A DNA stretch of 64,000 nt from an uncultured Selenomonadales bacterium (GCA_947304355.1 CAMZAX010000008.1:1-64000), one strand, 5' to 3'; shown: positions 1 through 8,766, counted from the first letter of the stretch. The notes: generated by a model from the sequence alone, not told the origin. A program made the numbers and translations.

Positions 1-1
1 G

Positions 2-535
2 CGCTACCTGCGGCAAATAAATAAGCTCTCCGACGAAATCGAAGAGCAACTGCGCACGTCAATGCGCAACTCGGACATCTTGCGGCTGATGGAATTGCAA
101 CGCGGTCTGACTTATTTTAACGCCTCGCTCCGCTCCAACGACGCGGTCTTTGAAAAACTGCTGCGCCTGCGCAACAACCGAACCGTCGAAGGAATTCTTG
201 AGATTTACGAGGAAGACGAAGAATTGCTTGAGGACGTTATCATCGAAAACAAACAGGCGCGCGAGATGGTCGAAATGTACAGCCAAATTCTTTCGCAGAT
301 GGCGGATATTTTTTCGTCGATAATCTCGAACAATCAGAACATGGTAATGAAATTCCTTGCCGCCATGACGATTATAATCGCGGTGCCGACCGTCATTGCA
401 AGCTTTTTCGGAATGAACGTGCCCGTCCCGCTAAGCGAAAACCATTTCGGTTTCGTAATTGTCATTGTGATAGCGTTGATTGCGTCAATCGTTGCGGCGA
501 TAGTTTTCTGGAAAAAGCACATGTTTTGGGGTTGA
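2..535 (+). CDS. corA: CorA-family divalent cation transporter (C-terminal part, truncated by window edge)
   Basis: The reading frame is open from base 2, so the gene starts outside the window and the ATG at 62 given by the ORF track is internal. The visible 177 residues are a long charged helical stretch followed by two hydrophobic segments near the C-terminus. The first ends in FFGMNVP, which contains the GMN signature of the CorA Mg2+/Co2+ channel selectivity loop. The protein ends with a short basic tail after the second membrane helix, as CorA proteins do. Role in magnesium uptake at the inner membrane follows from the family. It converges on the minus-strand gene that ends at 539, leaving only 3 bases between them. 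Confidence 0.93.
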   Translation, partial: RYLRQINKLSDEIEEQLRTSMRNSDILRLMELQRGLTYFNASLRSNDAVFEKLLRLRNNRTVEGILEIYEEDEELLEDVIIENKQAREMVEMYSQILSQMADIFSSIISNNQNMVMKFLAAMTIIIAVPTVIASFFGMNVPVPLSENHFGFVIVIVIALIASIVAAIVFWKKHMFWG

Positions 536-538
536 AGT

Positions 539-2005
539 TCAAGCCTCGTCGGCGTTGTCGGCGGGGTTTTCTTTTGCTTCGGCTTCGGCGGCGGCTTGAG
601 CGGAGGCCTTGGCAGCTTCGGCAGCAGCAATTTCTTCGGGCGGACGATAATCTTTTTGCGGTTCCAAACCGGCGAAGGCATAAAGGAAGACGTATTCTTT
701 CGGCTTGAAGATGATGTTGGTTATGCCGCGAACTTTATACTTGAAATTGCGTTCGGCGTCGGGGTCGTCCATGTTGTCGCGGTATTCGTTGAGCAAATTC
801 AGTGCCGTGTCGAAGGGCGCGGGCGCGTCTTTTTTCGTGCCGAGCAGATTGTCGAACGCAAAGAAATCGACCAGCATGAAGAATTTTTTCTCCAGTGCAA
901 GATATTTTTCAATCTTGGCGGCGTCGGCACCCTGCGCTTTAAGTTTTGCGTAACCGTCAAGCCACTCGAAGAAATTGCTTATGATGTTGGCAATGCGTTC
1001 CTTGTTTTTGGCGAAAAAATTACAACGGCGGGCAATGCCGCTTATGCTGTGCGTGACGGCTTCGGCGATGTCGTCGAAGGGCACGCGGTCTTTGCTCCTG
1101 TGTTCGGAGTCGGGGTTGGTAACGTATTCAAGAAAGCTCATGTATTCAAACTGCGCCTTCGTGCGTTCGGCGTGCATTTTCAGTTCGTAAAGCATGTCGT
1201 TTACCGCGCCCATGCCGTGACCGAATGCGCGGAACATGCGCTTTTGTTGCGACTCGAAGAGTTGATTTTCTTCGTCGGTGAAGATTTCACGCGGCTCGTA
1301 TTTCGCGCCGAGGGGATTGATTGTGTCGCGCATTTCCGCCAAAAACGGTCTGTTCTTCATGCCGAAAGAGTTTATCAGCCTGAAAGCCTTAGTCGTGAGC
1401 TTGTTGACGGCAAGCCAATAGCGTATGGTCGACGAATCGGGGTCGTAGAATTTGTTTTCGCAGTTGACAGCCCATACGTCCATGATGGGGCTCAGTCGCG
1501 GCTTAATCAGCTTGTACTCTTTTCGGGGCATGCCGAGGGAGGTGTAGTTTTCGATGAACTGATTGCCGGCGACGACTGCTTCGCTGTAGATGTCGCGCGT
1601 TGCCGTGTTGAGGGTTTCGATTTCGGGGGAAGGCGGAATGAACGGCGAGCTGCCTTGGTTGTTCGGGTCGAATGAAACGTTCGGGTCGCCCTGGAACGGT
1701 TGGTAACCGCCTTTGCCGCGTTTTTTCCTTTTCTTGCCGCTGCCTTGTTGTGCGGGAGGCTGTTCGCCGGGCGCGTCGGGCGTTTCAGCGGACTGTTCGG
1801 GCACGGGCGGAGCAGGCGGCGGTTCGGGGGCGGGCGGCGGTTCGGGCGGCGCGGTGAATTTCGCTTTGAGCATGTTGTAAGTATCGTCGGTTACCGCGCT
1901 GAGCCGATTGCCGACTTTGATGCCCTGGCTCGTCAAAAATTCGATGATTTCTTTGTCGTCGCGCTCGAACTCCTTTGCAATTTGATAGATTCGCTTTGCT
2001 GCCAC
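539..2005 (-). CDS. Protein with IF-2 N-terminal-like domain and Pro/Ala linker, unknown function
   Basis: 488 residues from a GTG start behind AGGAG. Residues 1-50 (AAKRIYQIAKEFERDDKEII...) look like the small helical IF2_N domain found at the N-terminus of translation initiation factor IF-2, including the LGIKV-like element (here QGIKVGN). A Pro/Ala/Glu-rich linker and a basic KKRKKRGKGG stretch follow (about residues 52-105). The rest, to residue about 455, is an all-helical-looking region I do not recognise, with an Ala/Glu-rich tail. No GTPase motifs are present, so it is not IF-2 itself. It is the last gene of the operon after yacP. A role in RNA or ribosome binding is only an inference from the domain. 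Confidence 0.75.
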   Translation of the reverse strand: MAAKRIYQIAKEFERDDKEIIEFLTSQGIKVGNRLSAVTDDTYNMLKAKFTAPPEPPPAPEPPPAPPVPEQSAETPDAPGEQPPAQQGSGKKRKKRGKGGYQPFQGDPNVSFDPNNQGSSPFIPPSPEIETLNTATRDIYSEAVVAGNQFIENYTSLGMPRKEYKLIKPRLSPIMDVWAVNCENKFYDPDSSTIRYWLAVNKLTTKAFRLINSFGMKNRPFLAEMRDTINPLGAKYEPREIFTDEENQLFESQQKRMFRAFGHGMGAVNDMLYELKMHAERTKAQFEYMSFLEYVTNPDSEHRSKDRVPFDDIAEAVTHSISGIARRCNFFAKNKERIANIISNFFEWLDGYAKLKAQGADAAKIEKYLALEKKFFMLVDFFAFDNLLGTKKDAPAPFDTALNLLNEYRDNMDDPDAERNFKYKVRGITNIIFKPKEYVFLYAFAGLEPQKDYRPPEEIAAAEAAKASAQAAAEAEAKENPADNADEA

Positions 2006-2033
2006 AGGTTATCACACTCCTAATAAAAAAAAT

Positions 2034-2555
2034 TTATTTTGATCGCCGAAGTTTCTCAAGCTTGGCGAAAACATCTGCGCCGATTCTGTCGCCGACTTCG
2101 TTGCGCTTGACGGGCAAAGTCACGTTGCCGAGATATTCTTTGCGCAAGTGTTGTTTGGCGCGCTTGACCGCCCGATAGAATTCGCTTGACGGGTGATGAT
2201 ACGCGCCCGCGCCCAGAATCACGGTTTCAATCGTCGCGTCGGAGCTTACGACGTGCACTTCGCGCCGTTTGCGAACTTCCTCGTAACTTAGCCGCTCAAT
2301 GACGTTGTCCGCCGTCTCGTTGAAGCCGCTGTAAATCACGCGGAAGAAGTCGTCGTAAACTTCCTTGCGTTCCTCGTCCTCGCTGCGTGCGGCATCGAAG
2401 ACCAAGGTTATGTCGAATTTTTCATACGCGCCGTATTCGTGCAGACTGCGAATCAGGAATTCACGCGCCGTCGCCAAATCGTCCATGTTGATTTCTTCCC
2501 AGACGTGAATCAGATTGTAGCCGTCAACGAGATAATGCGGTCGCTTTTTTTTCAT
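2034..2555 (-). CDS. yacP: YacP/Rae1-like NYN-domain endoribonuclease
   Basis: About 173 residues beginning MKKKRPHYLVDGYNLIHVW. The VDGYNLI motif is the first metal-binding block of the NYN/PIN-like nuclease fold, and later acidic residues (LVFDAARSEDEER, VVSSDATIE) complete the pattern. In Bacillus this family (YacP/Rae1) cleaves mRNA on the ribosome. The ORF track starts at 2567 but the ATG at 2555 fits the family N-terminus; it overlaps the rlmB stop by a few bases, showing translational coupling. The gene order mrnC-rlmB-yacP is the one found in many Firmicutes. Confidence 0.88.
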   Translation of the reverse strand: MKKKRPHYLVDGYNLIHVWEEINMDDLATAREFLIRSLHEYGAYEKFDITLVFDAARSEDEERKEVYDDFFRVIYSGFNETADNVIERLSYEEVRKRREVHVVSSDATIETVILGAGAYHHPSSEFYRAVKRAKQHLRKEYLGNVTLPVKRNEVGDRIGADVFAKLEKLRRSK

Positions 2556-3292
2556 TGCGCACGGCACCGCCGATTAAAGATTTCGTACATGAGCACCGCG
2601 CCCGCCGCCGAAGCATTGAGCGAATTGATTTTGCCGACCATCGGGATTTTTATCAGCAAGTCGCAATTTTCCCGCGTCAGGCGTCGCATGCCCTTGCCCT
2701 CGCTGCCGATAATCAAGACGATTGCGCCGGACAAATCCGCCTGCCGAAAATCAACCGCCGCGCCCATATCGGAGCCGACAACCTTCAAGCCGAGCCCGCG
2801 CAGATTTTTCAGCGTTTGAGCGACGTTGGTGACTTGTGCGACTTTGACGTATTCCGCCGCGCCCGCCGACGTTTTGAAGACTGTCGCGTTGAGTTGGACG
2901 CTTCGACGCTTGGGGATTATGACGCCGTGCACGCCGACAGCCTCCGCCGTCCGAAGTATCGCGCCAAAATTTTGCGGGTCTTCCAATTCGTCAAGCAGAA
3001 TCACGAACGGAGGCTCGCCCTTGCTTTCGGCAAGCGACAAAATTTCTTCGACGGTTGCGTAATTAACCGCCGCCGCCACAGCCGCAACGCCCTGGTGACG
3101 CCCGTCGCAAAGCCTGTCAAGTTTGTCGCGCTTTACGAATTCTACAACAACGCCCGCTGTTTTGGCAAGCGCAAAAATTTTTTGGACGGAGCCTTCGCGA
3201 CTGCCTTCCGCGATAAAAATTTTGTTGACGCTGCGTCCCGACTTCAACAGCTCGGTCACGGCGTTTCGCCCGAAGATTAAGTTGTCATCCAC
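2552..3292 (-). CDS. rlmB: 23S rRNA (guanosine-2'-O)-methyltransferase RlmB (SpoU/TrmH family)
   Basis: About 246 residues. An N-terminal substrate-binding domain (IFGRNAVTELLKSG) is followed by a SPOUT catalytic domain with the three SpoU motifs: LDELEDPQNFGAILRTAE, IIGSEGKGM and MVGKINSLNASAAGAVLMYEI. RlmB methylates G2251 of 23S rRNA using SAM. The ORF track runs to 3415, but the first about 40 residues lie over mrnC and look non-homologous. The GTG at 3292 sits 7 bases after AAGGAGG, so it is the better start; a TTG at 3298 is too close to the SD. Co-transcribed with mrnC and yacP. Confidence 0.93.
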   Translation of the reverse strand: MDDNLIFGRNAVTELLKSGRSVNKIFIAEGSREGSVQKIFALAKTAGVVVEFVKRDKLDRLCDGRHQGVAAVAAAVNYATVEEILSLAESKGEPPFVILLDELEDPQNFGAILRTAEAVGVHGVIIPKRRSVQLNATVFKTSAGAAEYVKVAQVTNVAQTLKNLRGLGLKVVGSDMGAAVDFRQADLSGAIVLIIGSEGKGMRRLTRENCDLLIKIPMVGKINSLNASAAGAVLMYEIFNRRCRAQ

Positions 3293-3323
3293 CGTCAAGC
3301 CTCCTTGAGCGTAATGGATTTTT

Positions 3324-3722
3324 TCATGTCGAAGCCTCCCTGAACGCAAGCTCGCAAATCTCGTCAAGGCGCGTGAAATTTTTCCGCAGGAACAATTCGC
3401 CAAGCAAAGCCTCAAAGCCGGTGCTGGCGTGATATTCGGCGACGGTGACTTTGCGCGGCGCGTGACTTTTGGCGTTGCGTCCGCGGCGGAAGGTGTCGCG
3501 CTCGTCGTCGGTCAAGGAATTTTCTATCGCGTGATAGGTCTTTGCCTGCGCGGCGGCGGAAACGATTTGCGCGCTCAGGTCGTGCAGGCGCGTGACGTTG
3601 TGCGTGACGTGCAACAGGCGCGTGCGAACGTACAGATGAAAATAAGCGTCGCCGATATGCGCAAGAATCAGCGGCGACAAAGTTTTAATCTCGTCCGGCG
3701 GAAAGTTCAAGCCCTGTGCCAT
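3324..3722 (-). CDS. mrnC: Mini-ribonuclease 3 (MrnC)
   Basis: 132 residues from the ATG at 3722 (MAQGLNFPPDEIK). The segment LILAHIGDAYFHLYVRTRL carries the RNase III signature residues in the short dsRBD-less form typical of MrnC, which matures 23S rRNA in Firmicutes. A second conserved acidic block is TGFEALLGELFL. The longer ORF in the track (to 3800) adds residues translated across the end of cysS and is unlikely. The start overlaps the cysS stop by 16 bases, and the position directly after cysS is conserved in Firmicutes. Confidence 0.92.
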   Translation of the reverse strand: MAQGLNFPPDEIKTLSPLILAHIGDAYFHLYVRTRLLHVTHNVTRLHDLSAQIVSAAAQAKTYHAIENSLTDDERDTFRRGRNAKSHAPRKVTVAEYHASTGFEALLGELFLRKNFTRLDEICELAFREAST

Positions 3723-5239
3723 GTTGCACCGTTGGGCGTGTCTTCGACGATTATGCCCGCCTCTTTGAGCTCGTGGCGAATTTTGTCCGCCATAACCCAA
3801 TTTTTCGTGACGCGCGCACCCTGCCGAATGTTCAAGATGATTTTCATGAGCGCGTTGACAAGTTCGTCGTCGTTGGAAGATTTTTCTTCGTCCGCAGCTT
3901 CGACTGGCACGGGCTGTTCAAATATGCCGATAATCGACGCCATCTCCATGTAAATCGCCTGCACGCGCAAGAGAATGTCGCCGTCAATCGACACGGGCAG
4001 AATCTCGCCTTTGACGAACGCGCCGTAATAGTCGCCGACTTCCTTGGCAAGCTCGAACATGTGCGTTATCGCAAGCGCGGTGTTGAAGTCGTCTTCCATT
4101 GCCGCGTAGAAATTCGCAAGCAAACGTTCCGCCACTTCGACGAGACCGCCCGCCTGACTTACCGTTATCGCGAAATTTTTGTCGCCCGTGTCCTTGACGA
4201 ATTCACCGGCGTGAATCTTGCGCGCCAACGTGTCCAGCTGCCAATAAGCCCGCGCCAACTTGCCGAAGAATTCTTGCGACTCCTTGACGCGATCTTCGTT
4301 GAACTCAAGCGGATTGCGGTAATGCGTCTGCAACAACAGCAAGCGCACGACTTCGCCGGGATATTTCGCCAAAACTTCCGCGACGGTGAAAAAGCCTTTG
4401 TTGCGCTTGACCATTTCCGCATTGGACTTGCTGAGCTTCTCATTGCCGTCGGTTATGAAGCCGTTGTGCACCCAATAGCGCGCGAAGGAATTTTCGTCGC
4501 CGATAGCCGCCTGCGACTGCGCGATTTCGTTTTCGTGGTGCGGGAAGATTAAATCGGAGCCGCCGCCGTGAAAGTCGAAAGTCTCGCCCAAATATTTCAG
4601 CGACATGGCGGAGCACTCGATATGCCAACCGGGACGACCTTGACCCCACGGGCTGTCCCAATACGGTTCGCCGGGCTTTGCCGCCTTCCAAAGCGCGAAG
4701 TCCATCGGATTTTGTTTGCGTCCGTCGATTTCGACGCGCGCGCCCGCCATCATATCGGACAGCTTGCGCCCGCTGAGCTTGCCGTAGTTGGCGATTTTCT
4801 CGACGCTGTAAAACACGTCGCCGTTGTCAAGCACGTAAGCAAAGCCCTTGTCGACGAGCGTCTGAATCATCTTGATAATATCGTCCATGGTGTCGGAGAC
4901 GCGCGGGTAAAAATCTGCGCGGCGGATGTTGAGGGCGTCCATTGCTTTGAAGTAAGCGGCGATATTTTTTTCGGCGACATCCTTCCACGTGACGCCCTGT
5001 TGATTGGCGGTCTTGATGATTTTGTCGTCAACGTCGGTGAAATTTTGAATGTAACGGACGCTGTAACCTTCCTTGGCGAAAAAGCGGCGAATCACATCCC
5101 ACGTCACGAACGGTCGGGCGTTGCCGATATGCGGCTCGTTGTAGGGCGTCACGCCGCAGCAATAGATACTGACCTCGCCGGCTTTCAGCGGCTTGAAGAT
5201 TTCTTTCGTGCGGCTCATGGTGTTGAATACTTTAATCAT
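3707..5239 (-). CDS. cysS: Cysteinyl-tRNA synthetase
   Basis: 510 residues starting MIKVFNTMSRTKE at the ATG 5239, behind AAGGAGT; the track's start six bases earlier is a TTG. Class I synthetase motifs are clear: HIGNARP (HIGH-like) near residue 38 and KLSKS (KMSKS) near 270. Zinc-ligand and CysS-specific blocks such as CCGVTPY and GWHIECSAMS are present, followed by the DALR anticodon-binding region. It charges tRNA-Cys with cysteine. The neighbouring cysE upstream supplies cysteine, but here a toxin-antitoxin pair sits between them. Confidence 0.97.
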   Translation of the reverse strand: MIKVFNTMSRTKEIFKPLKAGEVSIYCCGVTPYNEPHIGNARPFVTWDVIRRFFAKEGYSVRYIQNFTDVDDKIIKTANQQGVTWKDVAEKNIAAYFKAMDALNIRRADFYPRVSDTMDDIIKMIQTLVDKGFAYVLDNGDVFYSVEKIANYGKLSGRKLSDMMAGARVEIDGRKQNPMDFALWKAAKPGEPYWDSPWGQGRPGWHIECSAMSLKYLGETFDFHGGGSDLIFPHHENEIAQSQAAIGDENSFARYWVHNGFITDGNEKLSKSNAEMVKRNKGFFTVAEVLAKYPGEVVRLLLLQTHYRNPLEFNEDRVKESQEFFGKLARAYWQLDTLARKIHAGEFVKDTGDKNFAITVSQAGGLVEVAERLLANFYAAMEDDFNTALAITHMFELAKEVGDYYGAFVKGEILPVSIDGDILLRVQAIYMEMASIIGIFEQPVPVEAADEEKSSNDDELVNALMKIILNIRQGARVTKNWVMADKIRHELKEAGIIVEDTPNGATWHRA

Positions 5240-5245
5240 TGGCAA

Positions 5246-5683
5246 TCACTCCTTAAAATTTTTTTCGACGTGGGCGCAAAGTTCTTCGGGCGTAAAAATT
5301 TTAACGGCGTCGTCGGTAAAGCCCTGCATGTTGCGCGTAACGATGCCGTCAAAATTATTCGATTTGGCGACGGCGTATTGAACGGAGTCCTCGAAGTCTT
5401 TCCAATCCAACGCAAAGGCGGCGTGAATATCCTCGGCGGTCACCTTAACGACGCCAACGAACTCGAAAAGTTCTTTGAACAGATTACGCACCACTTGACG
5501 ATTCTTCAAATTTTTGTAAGTGATGTAATAGATGTCCGTGACGGTCGACGCCGAAATAAAATTTTGGACGTCGGGATATTGTCTTGAAAGGGAAATTGCG
5601 CGCCGACTCATGAAAAGGAAAGGCTCGCGTTCCAAAAAAGAATCAACAACGACATTCGTATCAATCAGAAAGTTTAACGCCAT
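5246..5683 (-). CDS. PIN-domain ribonuclease toxin (VapC-like)
   Basis: 145 residues, ATG behind GGAGG. The PIN fold acidic residues are visible: [11 protein letters not shown] near the N-terminus, the central WKDFEDSVQYA, and IVTRNMQGF near the C-terminus. VapC-type toxins are Mg2+-dependent RNases, often cutting initiator tRNA or rRNA. Its 5' end overlaps the upstream small gene by 23 bases, the usual arrangement of antitoxin then toxin. The module lies between cysE and cysS, which are usually adjacent, so it looks inserted. Target RNA cannot be read from sequence. Confidence 0.85.
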   Translation of the reverse strand: MALNFLIDTNVVVDSFLEREPFLFMSRRAISLSRQYPDVQNFISASTVTDIYYITYKNLKNRQVVRNLFKELFEFVGVVKVTAEDIHAAFALDWKDFEDSVQYAVAKSNNFDGIVTRNMQGFTDDAVKIFTPEELCAHVEKNFKE

Positions 5684-5936
5684 AACGTTCCTCCAACCTT
5701 TCTCTGCGCCAATCGTCGAGAGTTTTCGATTTGTCCAAGCCTTCCAAGCAACCCGAAAGCCTGCCCCAAATTTCAGCGATTTCTTCTTCGCTCAAAATTT
5801 TTTTTGGCTCTTTGGGAACAGTGGGGTAAATCGTGACTTCCACGCGCTGATTGTCGGCGTAGTCGGGCAGGTCGATGATACCTTTCAAGTCGCGGGCAAG
5901 CATCTCCTTGCGGACGGTTTTCGGTTCAGCGTTCAT
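5661..5936 (-). CDS. Putative antitoxin partner of the PIN toxin
   Basis: 91 residues from ATG 5936, eight bases after AAGGAG; the track's TTG start adds three residues. The N-terminal half ([20 protein letters not shown]) resembles the short beta-rich antitoxins that pair with PIN toxins, and the C-terminal half is charged and helical ([13 protein letters not shown]..., [12 protein letters not shown]), suited to wrapping the toxin. The start overlaps the cysE stop by 11 bases and its end overlaps the toxin start. No family name is certain; the assignment rests mainly on size, order and overlap. Confidence 0.7.
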   Translation of the reverse strand: MNAEPKTVRKEMLARDLKGIIDLPDYADNQRVEVTIYPTVPKEPKKILSEEEIAEIWGRLSGCLEGLDKSKTLDDWRRERLEERYGVKLSD

Positions 5937-6783
5937 GTTCAACACTCCTTTTGGTTAAGTCAACTTTATTCGTCAAGGCGACTTCGATGGACGACGTGCG
6001 CATTGCCTCGTTAGAAATTTCTGCGCGGGCGGCGGCGAGTTCGGTTTCCAATTCGTTGACGCGCCGTTCAAGCCGTTGAATTTGACGGAGCGCGACTTCA
6101 ATCATTTCGCGGTCGGGGTCGGGCAAGATGTCATGATTCAAGTCAACGTCGATTTCCTCCATGAGTTCTGCGCGGACGTTCGGGTCGTGTTCGTCGTAGC
6201 CGCGAGCCCTGCACAATTCGGCGACGGCTTCGCGGTATTCGTCTTCGTTGTGGACGCGTTTGCCGTGCAAGACGACGACGCGTCCCGGTATACCGACAAC
6301 GGTCGCGTGGGGCGGAACTTCCTTGAGCACGACTGAGCCCGCGCCGATTTTGGCATGGTCGCCGACTTTGAACGAGCCGAGCACTTTCGCGCCCGTCGCA
6401 ACCACGACGTTGTTGCCGATTGTCGGGTGACGCTTGCCCTTTTCCTTGCCGGTGCCGCCGAGCGTCACGCCCTGATACAGCGTCACGTTCTTGCCGAGTT
6501 CGGCGGTCTCGCCGATGACAATGCCCGTGCCGTGGTCGATAAAAAGTCCGTCGCCGATTGTCGCGCCGGGGTGAATCTCAATGCCCGTCAAGAATCGGCA
6601 GAAATTCGACACCAGCCGCGCAGAGACAATCCAGCCGCGTGTGAAGAGGGCGTGCGAAATTCTGTGCAACCAAATCGCGTGGAGCCCCGAATAACACAGG
6701 ACGACTTCCAAGACGCTTTTTGCCGCAGGGTCGCGCTCAAAGATAACGCGAATGTCTTTCTTGATGCGCGAAAAAAAATTCAT
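5926..6783 (-). CDS. cysE: Serine O-acetyltransferase with C-terminal coiled coil
   Basis: 285 residues from ATG 6783 after GAGGTGG. CysE catalyses acetyl-CoA plus serine to O-acetylserine, the first step of cysteine synthesis. The N-terminal helical region ([24 protein letters not shown]) and the left-handed beta-helix hexapeptide repeats with [16 protein letters not shown] and [15 protein letters not shown] are textbook. It is longer than the usual Firmicute enzyme of about 220 residues: the last 60 residues ([23 protein letters not shown] region) form a predicted coiled coil not needed for catalysis. It lies upstream of the TA pair and cysS. Confidence 0.95.
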   Translation of the reverse strand: MNFFSRIKKDIRVIFERDPAAKSVLEVVLCYSGLHAIWLHRISHALFTRGWIVSARLVSNFCRFLTGIEIHPGATIGDGLFIDHGTGIVIGETAELGKNVTLYQGVTLGGTGKEKGKRHPTIGNNVVVATGAKVLGSFKVGDHAKIGAGSVVLKEVPPHATVVGIPGRVVVLHGKRVHNEDEYREAVAELCRARGYDEHDPNVRAELMEEIDVDLNHDILPDPDREMIEVALRQIQRLERRVNELETELAAARAEISNEAMRTSSIEVALTNKVDLTKRSVEHER

Positions 6784-6804
6784 TGCCGCCACCTCGACCG
6801 CTGA

Positions 6805-7275
6805 TTATTTGTTTAAGCTTGCTGTTGCGTAAGCTGCGATGCCCTGTTCCGTGCCGGTGAAGCCGAGACCTTCTTCGGTTTTCGCTTTCACGCTGATTGC
6901 GTCGAGTTCGATTTGCATAGCCGCCGCCAACCGTTCGCGCATGGGCAGGATATGCGGCGCGAGCTTGGGGCGTTGCGCCACGATTATCGAATCGACGTTG
7001 CCGATTGCGTAACCCTTTGCCGCGACGAGCGCGCAAGTTCGTTTGAGCAGTTCGACACTTGAGATGCCTTTGAATTCGGGTGTCATGGGGAAATGCTGTC
7101 CGATGTCGCCGAGCGTCGCCGCTCCGAGCAGTGCGTCAATTATCGCGTGAATCAAAACGTCGCCGTCCGAATGCGCCTCAAGTCCGAGCGCGTGCGGGAT
7201 TTCGACGCCGCCCAAAATTAATTTTCTGTTCGGCGCGAGTTTGTGCACGTCGTAGCCGATACCGAATCGTGTCAT
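6805..7275 (-). CDS. ispF: 2-C-methyl-D-erythritol 2,4-cyclodiphosphate synthase
   Basis: 156 residues. IspF forms the cyclic diphosphate MEcPP in the MEP isoprenoid pathway. The family signature is intact: GIGYDVHKL at the N-terminus with metal-binding Asp/His, the AHSDGDVLIHAIIDALLGAA block, and GFTGTEQGIAAYA at the end. The start codon overlaps the ispD stop by 4 bases, so the two enzymes of the same pathway are translationally coupled. Confidence 0.97.
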   Translation of the reverse strand: MTRFGIGYDVHKLAPNRKLILGGVEIPHALGLEAHSDGDVLIHAIIDALLGAATLGDIGQHFPMTPEFKGISSVELLKRTCALVAAKGYAIGNVDSIIVAQRPKLAPHILPMRERLAAAMQIELDAISVKAKTEEGLGFTGTEQGIAAYATASLNK

Positions 7276-7958
7276 TTATTTTCACTCCGTAACAAAGTTT
7301 CGGCGACGCCCAAATCTTCGGGCGTCGTGATTTTTATGTTGTCGTAGCTGCTTGCCACGACCTTGACCCGTGCGCCGAGTCGTTCGACAAGGCTTGCGTC
7401 GTCCGTGCCCAAAAATTTATCGGCGGCGGCTTGCGCGTAGGCTTGCAACAAAATTTCGCGCTTGAAACCTTGCGGCGTCTGCACCGCAACGAGTTCACTG
7501 CGCGGCGGCGTGCTTTTGACGAAACCGTCAGCGTCGACGATTTTGATTGTGTCCTTCGACGGGACAGCCGCTATCGCTCCGCCGAATCGCTCTGCCGCGT
7601 CGATAACGTCGTCGATTGTCCGCGCGCTGATTAACGGTCTTGCCGCGTCGTGCACCAAAATAATTTCGGCGTCATCGGGCAGGAGTTTCAAGCCGTTGGC
7701 GATTGAATATTGACGTTCACTGCCGCCGACCGTCACGCGCCACGGTTTGAGCCCCGCCGTTGCCGACAAAAGCCCTTCGACCGCCGCGACTTCATGCGCC
7801 GCCACGACAACGATTAAAAAGTTCACGCGCCCGACCTGCGAAAAAGTTTTCAGCGTCCGAATCAAAATCGGTTCGCCCGCCAGTTCCAAAAGATTTTTAT
7901 TGACGCCGCCGCCCATGCGCACGCTTGAGCCGGCAGCGGGAAAAATTGCCGTAACCAT
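7272..7958 (-). CDS. ispD: 2-C-methyl-D-erythritol 4-phosphate cytidylyltransferase
   Basis: 228 residues. IspD transfers CMP to MEP in isoprenoid synthesis. It carries the nucleotidyltransferase start AIFPAAGSSVRMGGGVNKNLLEL, the HDAARPLIS motif, the AAVPSKDTIK segment and TPQGFKREIL. It lies first in the ispD-ispF-cysE run, immediately after the HAD phosphatase gene, with one base between the HAD stop and the ispD ATG. Confidence 0.97.
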   Translation of the reverse strand: MVTAIFPAAGSSVRMGGGVNKNLLELAGEPILIRTLKTFSQVGRVNFLIVVVAAHEVAAVEGLLSATAGLKPWRVTVGGSERQYSIANGLKLLPDDAEIILVHDAARPLISARTIDDVIDAAERFGGAIAAVPSKDTIKIVDADGFVKSTPPRSELVAVQTPQGFKREILLQAYAQAAADKFLGTDDASLVERLGARVKVVASSYDNIKITTPEDLGVAETLLRSENK

Positions 7959-7959
7959 G

Positions 7960-8766
7960 TCAAATCAGTCCGTAAGCGATAAGCCGCCGAATGCCGACCA
8001 AAACGCCCGCCTCGTCGTTACTCGTCGTCTCGAATCGGGAAATGCGTTTCAAATCGGGGTGAGCGTTCGCCATCGCGAAGGGGTAGCCGACTTCCTGCAA
8101 CATTTCGTAATCGTTGAGGTAATCGCCGAACGCCGCGCACTCGTCGCGTCCGAAGTTCATGACGCGTTGGATATTCTTGACCGCCTCGCCCTTGTTGATA
8201 TTCGGCGACATGACGTCAACCCAATAATCGGAGCTCAAGACGATTTTCAAGCCAACGCAGCTCGGCGCAAGTTTGTCGTAAATATTTTCCTTGGCTTTGG
8301 CTTGCGGGTCGAAGAACGCCAATTTCAGCGGGATGTCGTCAAGCGTGTTGAAGTCGTCGACAACGCCGTTGTGCGTGTAATATTTTTCAAGCTCGACGTG
8401 GAAAGCGGGCACGTCCTGTTCGCGGCGAAGGTAAGCATCATTTTTGCCGCAGTAGACGCGCAGGATGTTTGAGCCCAAAGATTCGCTCGCCGCCAAAATT
8501 TTGCGCGCCGCCTCGAAACCGATCGGGCTACTGAAAATTTCTTTGCCGCGATACATGACAAGTGTCCCGTTTTCGGCAAGGAATAAAAATTCGTCGCGAT
8601 ACTCCTCGAACGAACGAATCAGCGAAAAATATTGTCTGCCGCTCGCCGGCGCGAAGATGACGTTGCGGCGTTTGAGTTCCGCCATTGCCTCCGCGAAGCC
8701 TTCGGGCAAACGATTCGCGCTCGTCAAAAGCGTGCCGTCCATGTCGGAAAAAATTATTTTAATCAT
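7960..8766 (-). CDS. Cof-type HAD-superfamily phosphatase
   Basis: 268 residues. HAD motif I is FSDMDGTLL (nucleophile and acid/base Asp), motif II is PASGRQ, motif III Lys lies in the NKGEAV stretch, and motif IV is GDYLNDYEML. The large type IIB cap between motifs II and III is typical of Cof/YidA sugar phosphatases or flavin phosphatases. The physiological substrate cannot be predicted. It is the first gene of the minus-strand operon, divergent from rlmN. Confidence 0.93.
   Translation of the reverse strand: MIKIIFSDMDGTLLTSANRLPEGFAEAMAELKRRNVIFAPASGRQYFSLIRSFEEYRDEFLFLAENGTLVMYRGKEIFSSPIGFEAARKILAASESLGSNILRVYCGKNDAYLRREQDVPAFHVELEKYYTHNGVVDDFNTLDDIPLKLAFFDPQAKAKENIYDKLAPSCVGLKIVLSSDYWVDVMSPNINKGEAVKNIQRVMNFGRDECAAFGDYLNDYEMLQEVGYPFAMANAHPDLKRISRFETTSNDEAGVLVGIRRLIAYGLI

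Noticed and set aside
596-1675. 359-aa plus-strand ORF
   Set aside because: Antisense shadow of the IF2_N-domain gene; no ribosome site and Val/Phe-rich composition typical of complement translation.
3716-4552. 278-aa plus-strand ORF opposite cysS
   Set aside because: Antisense to a clear cysteinyl-tRNA synthetase.
7080-7292. Small plus-strand ORF in ispF
   Set aside because: Antisense shadow, Arg-rich, no ribosome site.
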